Assembly: GCA_021741205.1 (NCBI GenBank) | Contig: JAIOYI010000001.1 | Span: forward strand, 310,001-374,000 | Direction: 5' to 3' | From: Emcibacter sp. | Lineage (GTDB): Bacteria; Pseudomonadota; Alphaproteobacteria; Sphingomonadales; Emcibacteraceae | Length of the DNA: 64,000 nucleotides | Shown: positions 51,236 to 61,014 of the stretch, one piece after another | Layout: every line of letters begins with the position of its first letter | Position numbering within the stretch: position 1 is the first letter of the stretch | Position numbers and translations under genes: made by a program | Notes under the pieces: generated by a model | Seen by the model: the letters and a program-made list of their open reading frames with translations, nothing else | What the model was told of the DNA's origin: nothing | Database searches by the model: none

Positions 51236-52078
51236 CTAATCTTGACAAGAAGGACAATAGAATGTGGACCGACCGCTTATTGTGATGCGCTTAATTTTGT
51301 CGTCACAGGATGGCGTCCCGCAAGCCTCACCTTCCCTGCCGTAAACCTTAAATTCATGTTGAAAATAGCCAAGCTCCCCATCTATTCTCGCATAATCCTT
51401 TAGGGTTGAGCCGCCTGCTTCAATAGCACGGGTCAATATTTCCCGAATGATCGGAATCATTTTTTCCACCTCTTCTTTCTTCAAAAGGCAGGCTTTTTTT
51501 TCGGGTGAAATACCCGCCTGAAACAACACTTCACAGACATATATATTACCAAGTCCCACAACGACTCGCTGATCCAAAAGAATGGTTTTTATGGGAGAAC
51601 GGCTTTTTTGAGCCTTTTCAAAAAGATATTCTCCATGAAATTCATTGCCCAAGGGTTCTGGCCCCATGTGACGAAACAGAGGATGCTGTTCCAGCGCATC
51701 TTCTTTGCAAAGCGTCATAAGCCCAAAACGGCGGGGATCATTAAAAATAACCAGATCATGGCGGTCTGATTCGAATATGACATGGTCGTGTTTTTCAAAT
51801 TTATCAGGACTTTCTCTATCTTTTGCCGCCTTCAAGGTCATTTTTCCCGACATCCCCAAATGACAGATCACAATTTCCTGTCCATCAAGATGCAACAGCA
51901 AGTATTTTGCCCGCCGTGTGATACGTTTTATTGTCCGACCCCGAAGTCTCTCGGAAAATTTATCGGGCAGGGGAATACGCAAATTATCCCGCCTTTGAAT
52001 AACCTGAAAAAGCCGCCGTCCCTCCAACAGGGGAATAATCCCTCTTTTAACGGTTTCGACCTCGGGAAGTTCTGGCAT
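51236..52078 (-). CDS. mutM: Formamidopyrimidine-DNA glycosylase
   Basis: The 280-aa base-excision repair enzyme removes 8-oxoguanine. It begins [14 protein letters not shown] with the catalytic Pro1 and Glu2; Lys in GMSGKM and the H2TH region [12 protein letters not shown] follow. The C-terminal zinc finger has C..C (ACGTPSC) and C..C (FYCPSCQ). The full length is normal. It is divergent from ubiE. Confidence 0.96.
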   Translation of the reverse strand: MPELPEVETVKRGIIPLLEGRRLFQVIQRRDNLRIPLPDKFSERLRGRTIKRITRRAKYLLLHLDGQEIVICHLGMSGKMTLKAAKDRESPDKFEKHDHVIFESDRHDLVIFNDPRRFGLMTLCKEDALEQHPLFRHMGPEPLGNEFHGEYLFEKAQKSRSPIKTILLDQRVVVGLGNIYVCEVLFQAGISPEKKACLLKKEEVEKMIPIIREILTRAIEAGGSTLKDYARIDGELGYFQHEFKVYGREGEACGTPSCDDKIKRITISGRSTFYCPSCQD

Positions 52079-52153
52079 GGGCTATGGTCTTTCTCTCGTA
52101 AAATAAACGCTTTTCTCTTAATAAAGAACTGGCACAGAATGATCCAGTGGTTT

Positions 52154-52969
52154 ATGTTTCGCAACATGATAGAAGAAAATAAATCACATCGTTCACAAAA
52201 TGCCAAAGAGGACACCACCCATTTTGGTTTCAAGACCGTGGACAAGCAGGCTAAACAGGGTTTGGTACGCAATGTCTTTGACAGTGTCGCTAAAAAATAT
52301 GACATCATGAATGATGTTATGAGCGGCGGCCTGCATCGTCTCTGGAAAGATGATATGATCAGAGTCTTGCGCCCCACCAAGGGAATGAAGCTTTTGGATG
52401 TGGCAGGTGGCACGGGGGATATTGCCTTTCGTTTTCTGGATGCGGTCCAAGGCCGTAATGACCCAAAGTCCCCTGAGGCAGAGGTCACCGTATGCGACAT
52501 TAATGAGAGCATGCTTAATGTGGGCAAGGACCGGGCCATTGATCGGGGAACGTTGAAAAATATCCACTGGGTCACGGGTAATGCCGAATCACTACCCTTT
52601 CCTGATAACAGTTTTGATGCCTATAGCATTGCCTTTGGCATTCGCAATGTCACCAATGTTGATAAGGCGCTGACCGAGGCCTACCGTGTCTTAAAACCGG
52701 GGGGACGTTTCTTATGCCTTGAATTTAGCAAAGTGGACATCCCTGTTTTAGACAGAATTTATGATACATATAGTTTCCACCTGTTGCCCAAATTCGGCGA
52801 ACTTATCACAGGCGACCGTGAATCCTATCAGTATTTGGTGGAAAGCATTCGTCAATTCCCATCACAGGACACCTTTAAAGCCATGATCGAAGAGGCCGGA
52901 TTTGAGCGGGTGACATTCCGCAATATGACAGGGGGCATCGTGGCCTTACATTCTGGTTGGAAAATTTAG
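52154..52969 (+). CDS. ubiE: Demethylmenaquinone/2-polyprenyl-1,4-benzoquinol methyltransferase
   Basis: C-methylates the quinone ring in ubiquinone synthesis. It has the family start [26 protein letters not shown] in sequence pieces, motif [14 protein letters not shown] (about residue 80), and the later AFGIRNVTN and [13 protein letters not shown]. It ends [14 protein letters not shown], as UbiE does. The frame stays open far upstream inside mutM, so the true start lies at ATG 52139, 52154 or 52166; none has a strong ribosome site, and 52154 is my choice. ubiB follows 16 bp later. Confidence 0.94.
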   Translation: MFRNMIEENKSHRSQNAKEDTTHFGFKTVDKQAKQGLVRNVFDSVAKKYDIMNDVMSGGLHRLWKDDMIRVLRPTKGMKLLDVAGGTGDIAFRFLDAVQGRNDPKSPEAEVTVCDINESMLNVGKDRAIDRGTLKNIHWVTGNAESLPFPDNSFDAYSIAFGIRNVTNVDKALTEAYRVLKPGGRFLCLEFSKVDIPVLDRIYDTYSFHLLPKFGELITGDRESYQYLVESIRQFPSQDTFKAMIEEAGFERVTFRNMTGGIVALHSGWKI

Positions 52970-52985
52970 GGCGGGATGCTTTAAA

Positions 52986-54542
52986 ATGTTAAAAAATCTT
53001 CGCCATGTCGCCCATCTCACCCGAATTGCTTTTGTCCTTTCCCGTCATGATGCCTTGATGGATTTAATGTCTTTATTTGGCAAAGAGTCAATATCCCTAA
53101 CGGGTCTTAGGATGCTGCGGCGGGGTCGAAAAAAGAATTTGGATAAAAATGCCCACCATAATTTGGTGGTGGCTTTTCAGTCCTTAGGTCCAAGCTTCAT
53201 TAAAATTGGTCAGGCCATGGCCACCCGCCCCGATATTGTCGGACAGGATATGGCCTTGAGCCTCATGAGCTTGCAGGATAAGGTTCCACCCTTTTCTGGT
53301 GATGAGGCGGTGCGTATTATTGAGCAAGAACTGGGAAGCCCTCTAGACACCCTTTTTAAAACATTCAACAAAACACCCGTTGCCGCCGCCTCAATAGCGC
53401 AAGTTCACTTTGCCACCACCCAAGACGGGCGACCAGTTGCCATAAAGGTATTGCGTCCTGATATTGAAAAAATCTTTGCCCGTGATTTGGACGCCTTTTT
53501 ATTCCTTGCCAAAATTATGGAATATTTTTCTGTCGGTATCAGACGGCTAAAACCCACATCTGTGGTTGAAACCATAACAGAGACCATTGCGCTTGAGCTT
53601 GATCTTCGTTATGAGGCCGCCGCCGCCTCAGAATTAAAGGATAACAGCGTCCATAATAAGAACTATACCGTACCAGATGTGGATTGGAATCTAACCAGCC
53701 GCAGAATATTATGCACAAGCCTTGTGGACGGCATTCCCTTCTCGAAAAAAGAAGAAATCGCAAAAGCGGGCTATGATGTTAAAAAATTGGCTGAAGGTCT
53801 GGTTCAAAGCTTCCTAACCCAAGCCCTGAATTATGGTTTTTTTCACGCAGACCTCCATCAGGGTAATCTTTTTGCCTGTGTGGACGAGAATGGTTCTGGT
53901 CATAAAATTACCGCCATTGATTTTGGTATCATGGGCCGCATTGATAAAAAAACCAGACGCTGTCTCGCTGAAATTCTTTATGGATTCATCACCAAGGATT
54001 ATGATTTGGTGGCAAGGGCGCATTTTGATATTGGCTATGTGCCGAGTGATCAATCCTTGGACAAATTCAAACAAGCCATTCGGGCCATAGGCGCCCCTAT
54101 TGTGGGCAAACCTGTGTCTGAAATTTCGGTGGGTAAATTACTGGCTCAGCTTTTTGAGGCAACCGAAACCTTTAATATGCAAACCCAGCCACAGCTTATT
54201 TTACTGCAAAAAACCATGGTGACTGTCGAGGGTGTCGCCCTTGATATGTATCCCCATATCAACATGTGGGAAACCGCCCGTCCCATTATTGAAGCATGGA
54301 TAGCGGATAATTTAGGGCCACAAGCCAAAATTCGTGATTTTGCGGAAAATACCATGGAAATGTTGAATCGAATGCCTAAGATTTTAGACAATATAGAATC
54401 ACTGGCTGAAATGGCGAGAATCACTCAAAATCAAAAAGGAAAAATTATGGGGCAACTCTCCTTAAAAACATTCCTTTATGGTCTTATGAGTGGCATGGGT
54501 GGAAGTATACTCTTCTATTTTTTGTATAAATACCTTAATTAA
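52986..54542 (+). CDS. ubiB: Ubiquinone biosynthesis ATPase/kinase-like protein UbiB
   Basis: The 518-aa atypical kinase (ABC1/ADCK family) is needed for ubiquinone synthesis. It has the KxGQ motif in FIKIGQAMATRPD (about residue 78), the alanine-rich loop PVAAASIAQVH, VAIKVLRP, and the catalytic HADLHQGNLF and AIDFGIMGRI. A C-terminal transmembrane hairpin (about 490-515) closes the protein. It directly follows ubiE in the common alphaproteobacterial order. Confidence 0.95.
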   Translation: MLKNLRHVAHLTRIAFVLSRHDALMDLMSLFGKESISLTGLRMLRRGRKKNLDKNAHHNLVVAFQSLGPSFIKIGQAMATRPDIVGQDMALSLMSLQDKVPPFSGDEAVRIIEQELGSPLDTLFKTFNKTPVAAASIAQVHFATTQDGRPVAIKVLRPDIEKIFARDLDAFLFLAKIMEYFSVGIRRLKPTSVVETITETIALELDLRYEAAAASELKDNSVHNKNYTVPDVDWNLTSRRILCTSLVDGIPFSKKEEIAKAGYDVKKLAEGLVQSFLTQALNYGFFHADLHQGNLFACVDENGSGHKITAIDFGIMGRIDKKTRRCLAEILYGFITKDYDLVARAHFDIGYVPSDQSLDKFKQAIRAIGAPIVGKPVSEISVGKLLAQLFEATETFNMQTQPQLILLQKTMVTVEGVALDMYPHINMWETARPIIEAWIADNLGPQAKIRDFAENTMEMLNRMPKILDNIESLAEMARITQNQKGKIMGQLSLKTFLYGLMSGMGGSILFYFLYKYLN

Positions 54543-54636
54543 CAATTTATTTAAGTACTTTACTTGATTTACACCATTATTATCCATACATTATCCGAAT
54601 AGTAAGATTCAGCATATTGTGTGAATGGAAAGTTAT

Positions 54637-55866
54637 ATGTCTTTAAATCTTGTAAACCCCCTGAAAGATAAGCGGTTATTGCTGATTATCGGCGGTGGTA
54701 TTGCGGCCTATAAATGCCTTGACCTTATCCGTCGGGTGAAAGAACGTGGCATGACGGTACGCACAATTTTGACCCACGGCGGCGCACAATTTGTAACCCC
54801 CCTATCCCTTAGCGCGCTTAGTGGGGAAAAGGTTTATACGGACATATTCTCCCTCACCGATGAAACGGAAATGGGTCACATCCGCCTGTCCCGTGAGGCC
54901 GATGTTATATTAGTGGCACCCGCAACCGCCGATATGATGGCCAAAATGGCGGCAGGACTTGCGGATAATCTGGCCACGACCGCATTGCTTGCCACCGATA
55001 AACCCGTCATGATTGCCCCAAGCATGAACAGCCGCATGTGGGAACACCCCGCAACGCAGCGCAATCTCTCAAAACTTAAAGAAGACGGCATTTTAGCCAT
55101 TGAACCAGAAGAAGGTGATCTCGCTTGTGGTGAAAATGGGGCGGGCAGACTGGCGGATGTGGATAATATCGTCAAAAGGCTCGAAAAATTTTTCATCCCC
55201 AAGGGCCCCTTGGTCGGCAAACATATTCTGATCACAGCGGGTCCCACTTTTGAATCCATTGATCCCGTCCGCTATATTGCAAACCGTTCCTCAGGAAAAC
55301 AGGGATATGCCATCGCAAAAGCCTTGCGGGCAAGGGGGGCAACGGTGAGCCTTGTGTCTGGGCCTACCAATTTAGCCGCCCCTGAGGGCGTTCATATCAC
55401 CCACATTCAATCCGCAGAAGAAATGCTAAATGCCTGCCTTAAGGCCTTGCCTGCGGATGTGGCCATCTGTGTGGCGGCGGTTTGTGACTGGCGGGCGGCA
55501 TCGGCACAAAATCAAAAAATTAAAAAACAAGATGGTGTTTTGCCAACTCTTGATCTTGTTGAAAATCCCGATATTCTAAAAACGCTTTCATGCGCCGCAG
55601 ACAAAAGACCCGATCTTGTCATAGGTTTTGCAGCAGAAACGGAAAATATCGCTGAAAATGCCAAGGCGAAGTTAAAGAAAAAAGCCTGCGACTGGATTGT
55701 AGCCAATGATGTCTCGACCGTGGACGGCAAATCTGTCATGGGCGGCAATCATAATAAGGTCAGTTTTATCACGTCATCACAAACCGAAAATTGGGAAAAT
55801 TGCCTAAAAGATGATGTGGCCCATAAACTCGCCCAAAAAATAGAAGACTATTTCAGGAAAACATAA
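54637..55866 (+). CDS. coaBC: Bifunctional phosphopantothenoylcysteine decarboxylase/phosphopantothenate-cysteine ligase
   Basis: Carries out two steps of coenzyme A synthesis. The N-terminal CoaC flavodoxin-like domain (about 1-185) has [20 protein letters not shown] and the motif PSMNSRMW. The C-terminal CoaB domain has [26 protein letters not shown] in pieces (about 200) and VAAVCDW. ATG 54637 follows GGAAAG at good spacing; the frame extends four codons further up. The stop overlaps the dut start (TAATG). Confidence 0.96.
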   Translation: MSLNLVNPLKDKRLLLIIGGGIAAYKCLDLIRRVKERGMTVRTILTHGGAQFVTPLSLSALSGEKVYTDIFSLTDETEMGHIRLSREADVILVAPATADMMAKMAAGLADNLATTALLATDKPVMIAPSMNSRMWEHPATQRNLSKLKEDGILAIEPEEGDLACGENGAGRLADVDNIVKRLEKFFIPKGPLVGKHILITAGPTFESIDPVRYIANRSSGKQGYAIAKALRARGATVSLVSGPTNLAAPEGVHITHIQSAEEMLNACLKALPADVAICVAAVCDWRAASAQNQKIKKQDGVLPTLDLVENPDILKTLSCAADKRPDLVIGFAAETENIAENAKAKLKKKACDWIVANDVSTVDGKSVMGGNHNKVSFITSSQTENWENCLKDDVAHKLAQKIEDYFRKT

Positions 55867-56321
55867 TGACAGGTGTAAAATTTCAACAATTACCCCACGG
55901 ACAAGGGTTAAAACTGCCCGAATATGAAACCATCAATAGTGCGGGCATGGATCTTATGGCGGCTATTGCCGAGGGAGAGGCGCTTATTTTAAAGATCGGG
56001 GAAAGGCTTTTGGTTCCCACAGGTTTTGCCATGGCCTTGCCGCCTGCTTTTGAGGCACAGGTACGTCCCCGTTCGGGTCTTGCTTGGAAAAACGGGGTTA
56101 CCGTTCTCAATAGCCCCGGCACCATTGATGCCGATTATCGTGGAGAAGTAAAAGTGATCCTGATCAATCACGGCAATGAAGATTTTACCATCACACGGGG
56201 CATGCGAATTGCCCAGATGGTTATTGCTCCTGTCACCCAAATCAGTTGGGATATTTGTGAAAATCTTGATGAGACCGCCAGAGGAGCAGGGGGATTTGGC
56301 TCAACGGGTACAAAAAGTTAG
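55866..56321 (+). CDS. dut: Deoxyuridine 5'-triphosphate nucleotidohydrolase
   Basis: The 151-aa trimeric dUTPase removes dUTP and supplies dUMP. All five motifs are visible: [44 protein letters not shown] and the arm [10 protein letters not shown]. It is translationally coupled to coaBC. Confidence 0.97.
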   Translation: MTGVKFQQLPHGQGLKLPEYETINSAGMDLMAAIAEGEALILKIGERLLVPTGFAMALPPAFEAQVRPRSGLAWKNGVTVLNSPGTIDADYRGEVKVILINHGNEDFTITRGMRIAQMVIAPVTQISWDICENLDETARGAGGFGSTGTKS

Positions 56322-56336
56322 AGGATAGAGTATCAT

Positions 56337-56792
56337 ATGTTTCGTCTTACCAAAAAAATGATTTATGCCTTAGAGGCCGTTGTTGACATTGCCTATAACG
56401 GCAGATCAGGCACAGTGCAATCCCGTGATATCACCAAAAGACAGGATATCCCACAACGCTACCTAGAACAGGTTATGCAACAGCTTGTTCGGGCGGGCAT
56501 ATTAAAAGGGGTCAGAGGCCCCAAGGGAGGCTATAACTTAGCGCGGGAAAGACGCCGAATTTCTGTTGGCGAAATTGTTAATATTGTCAACGGCATAGAC
56601 AAAAATCAGGCGGATAAAAACCTTCTTTCTCAATCCCCCATGGGGATAAAGGTCATCAATCCTTTGATTGAAAATTTGAATAGCAGTATATTAGATCATC
56701 TGAACAATATTACTTTACAGGATTTATGCCAGCAGGCCATGGATGAAGGCGTCGAGACAGAATTTGCAAAGAATTTTACATTTACCATTTAA
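56337..56792 (+). CDS. Rrf2-family transcriptional regulator without Fe-S cysteine cluster
   Basis: The 151-aa winged-helix regulator of the Rrf2 family has [20 protein letters not shown] at the start, [18 protein letters not shown] for recognition, and the wing [11 protein letters not shown]. IscR, NsrR and RirA hold a cluster with three cysteines after the HTH; this protein has only one cysteine (in LQDLCQQ), so it probably does not bind a cluster that way. Lying 17 bp upstream of cysK, it resembles the CymR type, which senses cysteine status together with CysK. Confidence 0.85.
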   Translation: MFRLTKKMIYALEAVVDIAYNGRSGTVQSRDITKRQDIPQRYLEQVMQQLVRAGILKGVRGPKGGYNLARERRRISVGEIVNIVNGIDKNQADKNLLSQSPMGIKVINPLIENLNSSILDHLNNITLQDLCQQAMDEGVETEFAKNFTFTI

Positions 56793-56809
56793 AATATATG
56801 AGGGTTAAT

Positions 56810-57781
56810 ATGTCAAAAGATAATACAGTAACCACGATTGGTACCGAAGGCCGCGGTAGAATCTATGATAATATCATCGAAACACTGGGGAATACGCCCC
56901 TCGTCAGAATGAACAAGATGGCTGAAGGTCTTGACGCAGAAATCCTGCTTAAACTTGAATTTTTTAATCCGCTTTCCTCGGTTAAGGATCGCATTGGTGC
57001 TGCTATGATCGCCGATCTTGAACAACAGGGAAAACTTAAAAAAGGCACTAAAATTATCGAGCCCACATCTGGCAACACGGGCATCGCGCTCGCCTTTGTC
57101 TGTGCGGCTAAGGGTTATGATCTTACCCTTGTTATGCCCGAAAGCATGTCTTTGGAACGGCGTAAAATGTTATTGATCCTAGGAGCAAATCTTGAACTAA
57201 CGCCCGCCACACTTGGCATGAAAGGGGCGATCGCACGGGCCGAAGAATTGGTGGCAAGTTTTGACGATGCCGTCATGCCACAACAATTTGCTAATCCTGC
57301 AAATCCCGCCATTCACGAGATCACAACCGCAAACGAAATCTGGAATGATACAAAGGGTGAGGTGGATGTTGTTGTATCGGGTATTGGTACGGGTGGCACC
57401 ATAACGGGCATTGCCCGTGCCTTAAAGGCCAAAAAAGAATCCATAATTTTTGTGGCCGTTGAACCAGAAGACAGCCCGATCTTATCTGGCGGTCAACCGG
57501 GCCCCCATAAAATTCAGGGTATAGGGGCGGGCTTTATTCCTGAAATACTGGCCACAGAATATCTGGATGAGGTATTGACTATTGGCAATGAAACGGCCTT
57601 TGAAATCGCCCGTATGACCGCCCGCAACGAAGGTATTCCTGTGGGAATTTCTTCTGGTGCCGCCATTGCAGCTGCCCTTGAACTGGCAGAGCGGGATGAC
57701 ATGAAGGGCAAAAAAATTGTCGTTATTATACCCTCATTTGCTGAACGTTATTTATCAACGCCGTTATTCGACGGATTATAA
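56810..57781 (+). CDS. cysK: Cysteine synthase (O-acetylserine sulfhydrylase)
   Basis: The 323-aa PLP enzyme makes cysteine from O-acetylserine and sulfide. The PLP lysine is in SSVKDRIG (about residue 47), with the substrate loop [19 protein letters not shown] for phosphate binding, and GISSGAA near the end. GAGGG precedes ATG 56810; a weaker in-frame ATG lies at 56798. It directly follows the Rrf2 regulator and precedes the beta-grasp/E1 pair. Confidence 0.95.
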   Translation: MSKDNTVTTIGTEGRGRIYDNIIETLGNTPLVRMNKMAEGLDAEILLKLEFFNPLSSVKDRIGAAMIADLEQQGKLKKGTKIIEPTSGNTGIALAFVCAAKGYDLTLVMPESMSLERRKMLLILGANLELTPATLGMKGAIARAEELVASFDDAVMPQQFANPANPAIHEITTANEIWNDTKGEVDVVVSGIGTGGTITGIARALKAKKESIIFVAVEPEDSPILSGGQPGPHKIQGIGAGFIPEILATEYLDEVLTIGNETAFEIARMTARNEGIPVGISSGAAIAAALELAERDDMKGKKIVVIIPSFAERYLSTPLFDGL

Positions 57782-57794
57782 GAGCAAAATATTG

Positions 57795-58040
57795 ATGGAA
57801 AATATTATTCTTCGCATTCAAGGAGCTGAATCCACCCTGCCCGTAGGCGAAATGTCGGTAGAACGTATATTAGCAGAGGCAAGAGCCATTGATCTCAAAG
57901 AATTTCTGGTCTTGCGCAACGGTGAAGAAATCATTGACCCTGATGATCTTGTGGTCGAAAGTGGTGATATCTTTGTCATTTTACCCGCCGATTATGAGGA
58001 TATAGAAATAAACGTTGATATTGCAAATGATGCTCAGTGA
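57795..58040 (+). CDS. ThiS/MoaD-like beta-grasp protein lacking the C-terminal diglycine
   Basis: The 81-aa protein has the spacing of a ubiquitin-fold sulfur carrier: strand ENIILRIQG, a helix with VERILAEARAI, then FLVLRNGEEI and SGDIFVILPA. Carriers such as ThiS and MoaD end in Gly-Gly, but here the tail continues DYEDIEINVDIANDAQ and has no glycine pair. It lies between cysK and a MoeB/ThiF-like enzyme, the usual E1 partner of such carriers, and overlaps that gene by 14 bp. ATG 57795 is the only good start after the cysK stop. Confidence 0.75.
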   Translation: MENIILRIQGAESTLPVGEMSVERILAEARAIDLKEFLVLRNGEEIIDPDDLVVESGDIFVILPADYEDIEINVDIANDAQ

Positions 58041-58785
58041 TGACCAACTTGACCGCTATGCCCGCCATATCATCTTAAAACAGGTGGGCGGTGCAGGACA
58101 GCAGAAATTGCTCTCAGCGCGTGTGTTGGTTATTGGTGCAGGCGGCCTTGGCAGCCCTCTTATTCTTTATCTCGCCGCCGCAGGGGTCGGCACCATCGGC
58201 GTTATAGATGATGATGTCGTGGATTTAAGCAATCTACAAAGACAAATTATTCATACCACAGATCAACTTGGCAATCAAAAGACTGCCAGCACAAAAGATA
58301 TGGTGGGGCGCATAAATCCCGATGTCAAAATCATTACTTATCCGGAACGATTATCAAAAGACAATGCGGAACAGATTATCTCGGCTTATGATATTGTAGC
58401 GGATGGCTGTGATAATTTTGAGACAAGATTTATCATCAACGATATTTGTCTAAAGCTTAAAATACCTTTTGTCTCAGCAGCCCTAAGTCAATTTGACGGG
58501 CAGATCAGTACCTTTAAAGGCTATGAAAAGGATAAACCCTGCTATCGCTGTTTTATTCCAGATCATCCTGGCAATGTAGGTAACTGTGCCGAAGCAGGTA
58601 TTTTAGGAGCAGTGGCCGGCGTTTTGGGCAGCATGCAAGCCGTAGAAATATTAAAAGAATTGCTGGATCTTGGCGATAGCCTCGCAGGAAAGTTGGTGCT
58701 TTATGATGCGCTTAGCACCACAAGCCGCACCATAAAACTTCCCAAGGATTCTGGCTGCCCTGTTTGTGGCAATCAGGATAGATAG
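58027..58785 (+). CDS. MoeB/ThiF/HesA-family E1-like adenylyltransferase
   Basis: The protein is about 252 aa from ATG 58027. It has the ATP-binding GAGGLGSPLILYLA (about residue 37) and the Asp/Asn/Arg segment DDDVVDLSNLQRQI. The GNCAEAGILGAVAGVLG loop (about 190) is typical of MoeB, and two zinc cysteine pairs are present (CYRC; CPVC). No C-terminal rhodanese is fused. It should adenylate the C-terminus of a small carrier; the overlapping beta-grasp gene is the natural partner, although that protein lacks Gly-Gly. The same-strand neighbour cysK suggests a role in cysteine or sulfur transfer. Confidence 0.85.
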   Translation: MMLSDDQLDRYARHIILKQVGGAGQQKLLSARVLVIGAGGLGSPLILYLAAAGVGTIGVIDDDVVDLSNLQRQIIHTTDQLGNQKTASTKDMVGRINPDVKIITYPERLSKDNAEQIISAYDIVADGCDNFETRFIINDICLKLKIPFVSAALSQFDGQISTFKGYEKDKPCYRCFIPDHPGNVGNCAEAGILGAVAGVLGSMQAVEILKELLDLGDSLAGKLVLYDALSTTSRTIKLPKDSGCPVCGNQDR

Positions 58786-58805
58786 TATCTTTTTATGTAA
58801 TTGAA

Positions 58806-59792
58806 TTACACCCAATCCTCGATCACGCGGTCGGGTGGGTTATGACCATCAATAAAGGTTTTAATATTGATGAGCACTTTTTCACCCATATCATTACGGC
58901 CCTCGGTGGTTGCCGATCCCATATGAGGAAGCGCCACCACATTTGGCATTTCCAAAAGTTTAGGATTAACCGCAGGCTCATTTTCAAACACATCAAGGCC
59001 AGCTCCCGCAAGCTCGCCCGCCATCAACATTCTGATTAGGGCATTTTCATCAATTATCTCACCCCGAGAGGTATTAATCACAAAGGCATGCTTTTGCATT
59101 AATTTCAAACGTCGTGCCGACAAAAGATGATAGGTGGCTGGTGTATGAGGACAATTCACTGAAATAATATCCATTCTGGCCAACATCTGATCCAGACTTT
59201 CCCAATAGGTTGCCTCAAGCTCCTCTTCTATATCCGCCTCAATCCGGTGACGGTTATGATAGTGAATGGATAATCCAAAGGCCTTGGCTCGTCTTGCAAC
59301 CGCCTGACCAATTCGTCCCATACCAACAATACCGAGCCTTTTCCCCCATATACGAGACCCTCTCAAACCTGTGGGTGACCATCCCTTCCACTCGCCACTT
59401 TGCAAAAGCCGTTCGCCCTCAATAAGACGACGGGGTACCGCAAGCAACAAGGCCATGGTCATATCGGCGGTATCCTCGGTTAGAACGCCTGGGGTATTGG
59501 TCACGGTAATGGCCCGCTGACGTGCGGAGGCCAGATCAATATGATCAATACCCGCCCCATAATTCGCAATCAGTCTTAACTTCGGAGAGGCTTGTGCCAA
59601 AATTTTGGCATCAATTCGGTCCGTAACTGTTGGCACCAATATATCGGCTTCCTTTACGGCATCAGCCATTTCAGCTGCCGTAAAGGCATGGTCGTCCAGA
59701 TTGAGACGAACATTAAACAATTCCATCATGCGCGTTTCTATAATGTCCGGCAATTTTCTTGTAACGATGACTAGCGGCTTATGAGAAGTCAT
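58806..59792 (-). CDS. D-2-hydroxyacid dehydrogenase (glyoxylate/hydroxypyruvate reductase type)
   Basis: The 328-aa NAD(P)-dependent enzyme has the dinucleotide motif GIVGMGRIGQAVARRA (about residue 155). The catalytic Arg is in NTSRGEIIDENAL, Glu in FENEPAVNPKL and His in LPHMGSAT. The pattern NAVGIDHID (here GAGIDHIDLA) is usual for GyaR/GhrB-like reductases. The substrate is probably glyoxylate or hydroxypyruvate. It converges on the E1-like gene at 20 bp. Confidence 0.9.
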   Translation of the reverse strand: MTSHKPLVIVTRKLPDIIETRMMELFNVRLNLDDHAFTAAEMADAVKEADILVPTVTDRIDAKILAQASPKLRLIANYGAGIDHIDLASARQRAITVTNTPGVLTEDTADMTMALLLAVPRRLIEGERLLQSGEWKGWSPTGLRGSRIWGKRLGIVGMGRIGQAVARRAKAFGLSIHYHNRHRIEADIEEELEATYWESLDQMLARMDIISVNCPHTPATYHLLSARRLKLMQKHAFVINTSRGEIIDENALIRMLMAGELAGAGLDVFENEPAVNPKLLEMPNVVALPHMGSATTEGRNDMGEKVLINIKTFIDGHNPPDRVIEDWV

Positions 59793-59955
59793 TTAATGCT
59801 CCGGTTTTTTTATCAATGGTTATATAAAAAAGCTTGAGATCGCCTTTTCTTTCTTTATCATGTCTAGCAGAAATAACATATATATTCAAACATCTCAGTC
59901 AATATAAATGCCCCTTATTAAAATAAAAGAACAGATCGCTAGGAAAAATAATATC

Positions 59956-60468
59956 ATGACAAAATTGCGCATTATTATAACCGCCGCAATCCTTGTTTTG
60001 GCTGTATTTTCCTTGATTTCTGCGGATGCTAAGGAAAAAATTATCACAGGAAAAAGTGGCTACCCCATCCCCCGCTATGTCTCGCTCGCCAAAGATACCG
60101 TTAATGTAAGAACGGGACCTGACGGAAAATATCCGATCCTGTGGGTATTTAAAAAAACAAATCTTCCCGTAAAAGTGATCGCTGAATATAAGGACTGGCG
60201 AAAAATAGTTGATTCGGAGGGTTCCTCAGGCTGGATATGGGGACCGCTATTGTCAAGTAAGCGAACGGCCTTAATCATCACCGAACAACAAGCTCTTCTT
60301 AAAAAGCCCACGGAAGATGCCCCGACAGCCTTAATCGCAGAAGCGGGCGTTGTTGGAAAAATTGATCGTTGTAAAGATGGTTGGTGCGAGCTCAATATAA
60401 ATGGATTTAAGGGTTGGCTAAAACAATCCTTCTTTTGGGGTACGATGGATAATGAGCTTATTGATTAA
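59956..60468 (+). CDS. Secreted SH3-like domain protein
   Basis: From ATG 59956 (AGGAAA upstream) the protein is 170 aa, with a signal peptide (IIITAAILVLAVFSLISADA, cleavage near residue 25). Two bacterial SH3-like units follow: KDTVNVRTGPDGKYPILWVF and, less clear, TALIAEAGVVGKIDRC.DGWCELN. Such proteins bind the cell wall or other envelope targets. The function is not known. It faces the Irr gene convergently. Confidence 0.8.
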   Translation: MTKLRIIITAAILVLAVFSLISADAKEKIITGKSGYPIPRYVSLAKDTVNVRTGPDGKYPILWVFKKTNLPVKVIAEYKDWRKIVDSEGSSGWIWGPLLSSKRTALIITEQQALLKKPTEDAPTALIAEAGVVGKIDRCKDGWCELNINGFKGWLKQSFFWGTMDNELID

Positions 60469-60487
60469 GATATGATACAAAGAACGA

Positions 60488-60913
60488 TCATGCTTCGACA
60501 ACATGTATAACCAATTCAATATGTGAATATTTATGTCCCTCTGGAGGGGGTGGTAAGATACCCATATCCATAATCTCTGGCGGTATATCTGAAAGCTTGT
60601 CTTCTTTTACATTATAAAAATGAAAATGGTTTGACATGTTGGTGTCAAAATACGTCTGACCTGAATTTACCACCACCTCTTTTAAGAGTCCCGCATGGGT
60701 AAATTGATGTAAGGCATTATAAACAGTGGCCAGAGAGATATTATTATTTCGCCTCACTTCCTCATGAAGAATTTCAGCCGTAACATGACGATCAGGCCCG
60801 TCAAAAAGATATTTTGCCAAAGCCATTCTTTGCCGAGTGGGTCGCAGTCCTACTTGCCTTAGTTTTTGTACGACACCAGTATAGGGTCTTTCTTCTCTCG
60901 TTTTATCTAACAT
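60488..60913 (-). CDS. irr: Iron-response regulator Irr (Fur family)
   Basis: The alphaproteobacterial Irr group of Fur regulators controls haem and iron genes. The protein is 141 aa from ATG 60913, which has GGAT six bases upstream; ATG 60934 is an alternative. It has the winged helix (RPTRQRMALAKYLFDG, ISLATVYNALHQFTHAGLLKE) and the HxH-type haem-linked motif in SNHFHFYNV. The Fur structural-zinc CxxC pairs are absent, as in Irr. It is transcribed away from the nitronate monooxygenase-like gene on the same strand. Confidence 0.9.
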   Translation of the reverse strand: MLDKTREERPYTGVVQKLRQVGLRPTRQRMALAKYLFDGPDRHVTAEILHEEVRRNNNISLATVYNALHQFTHAGLLKEVVVNSGQTYFDTNMSNHFHFYNVKEDKLSDIPPEIMDMGILPPPPEGHKYSHIELVIHVVEA

Positions 60914-61014
60914 ACTATATCCATATATCCACATACCAACAGTCTATAATAGGTTATTTCTCAGAATTAATAAATAAATTAAATAAAAATTAGAAAATGA
61001 CTTCCTATTTTCTA

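Noticed and set aside
51782..52153. N-terminal extension of ubiE into mutM
   Set aside because: The extra 124 codons are antisense to mutM coding sequence and are not UbiE-like; the conserved part begins after about 52200.
51928..52575. A 215-codon minus-strand frame across mutM and ubiE
   Set aside because: It overlaps two conserved genes in other frames and shows no recognisable motif.
54580..54599. Two DnaA-box-like 9-mers (TTATCCATA and TTATCCGAA) between ubiB and coaBC
   Set aside because: They have one and two mismatches to TTATCCACA, occur as an isolated pair in an 80-bp gap, and have no AT-rich unwinding region or cluster typical of an origin.
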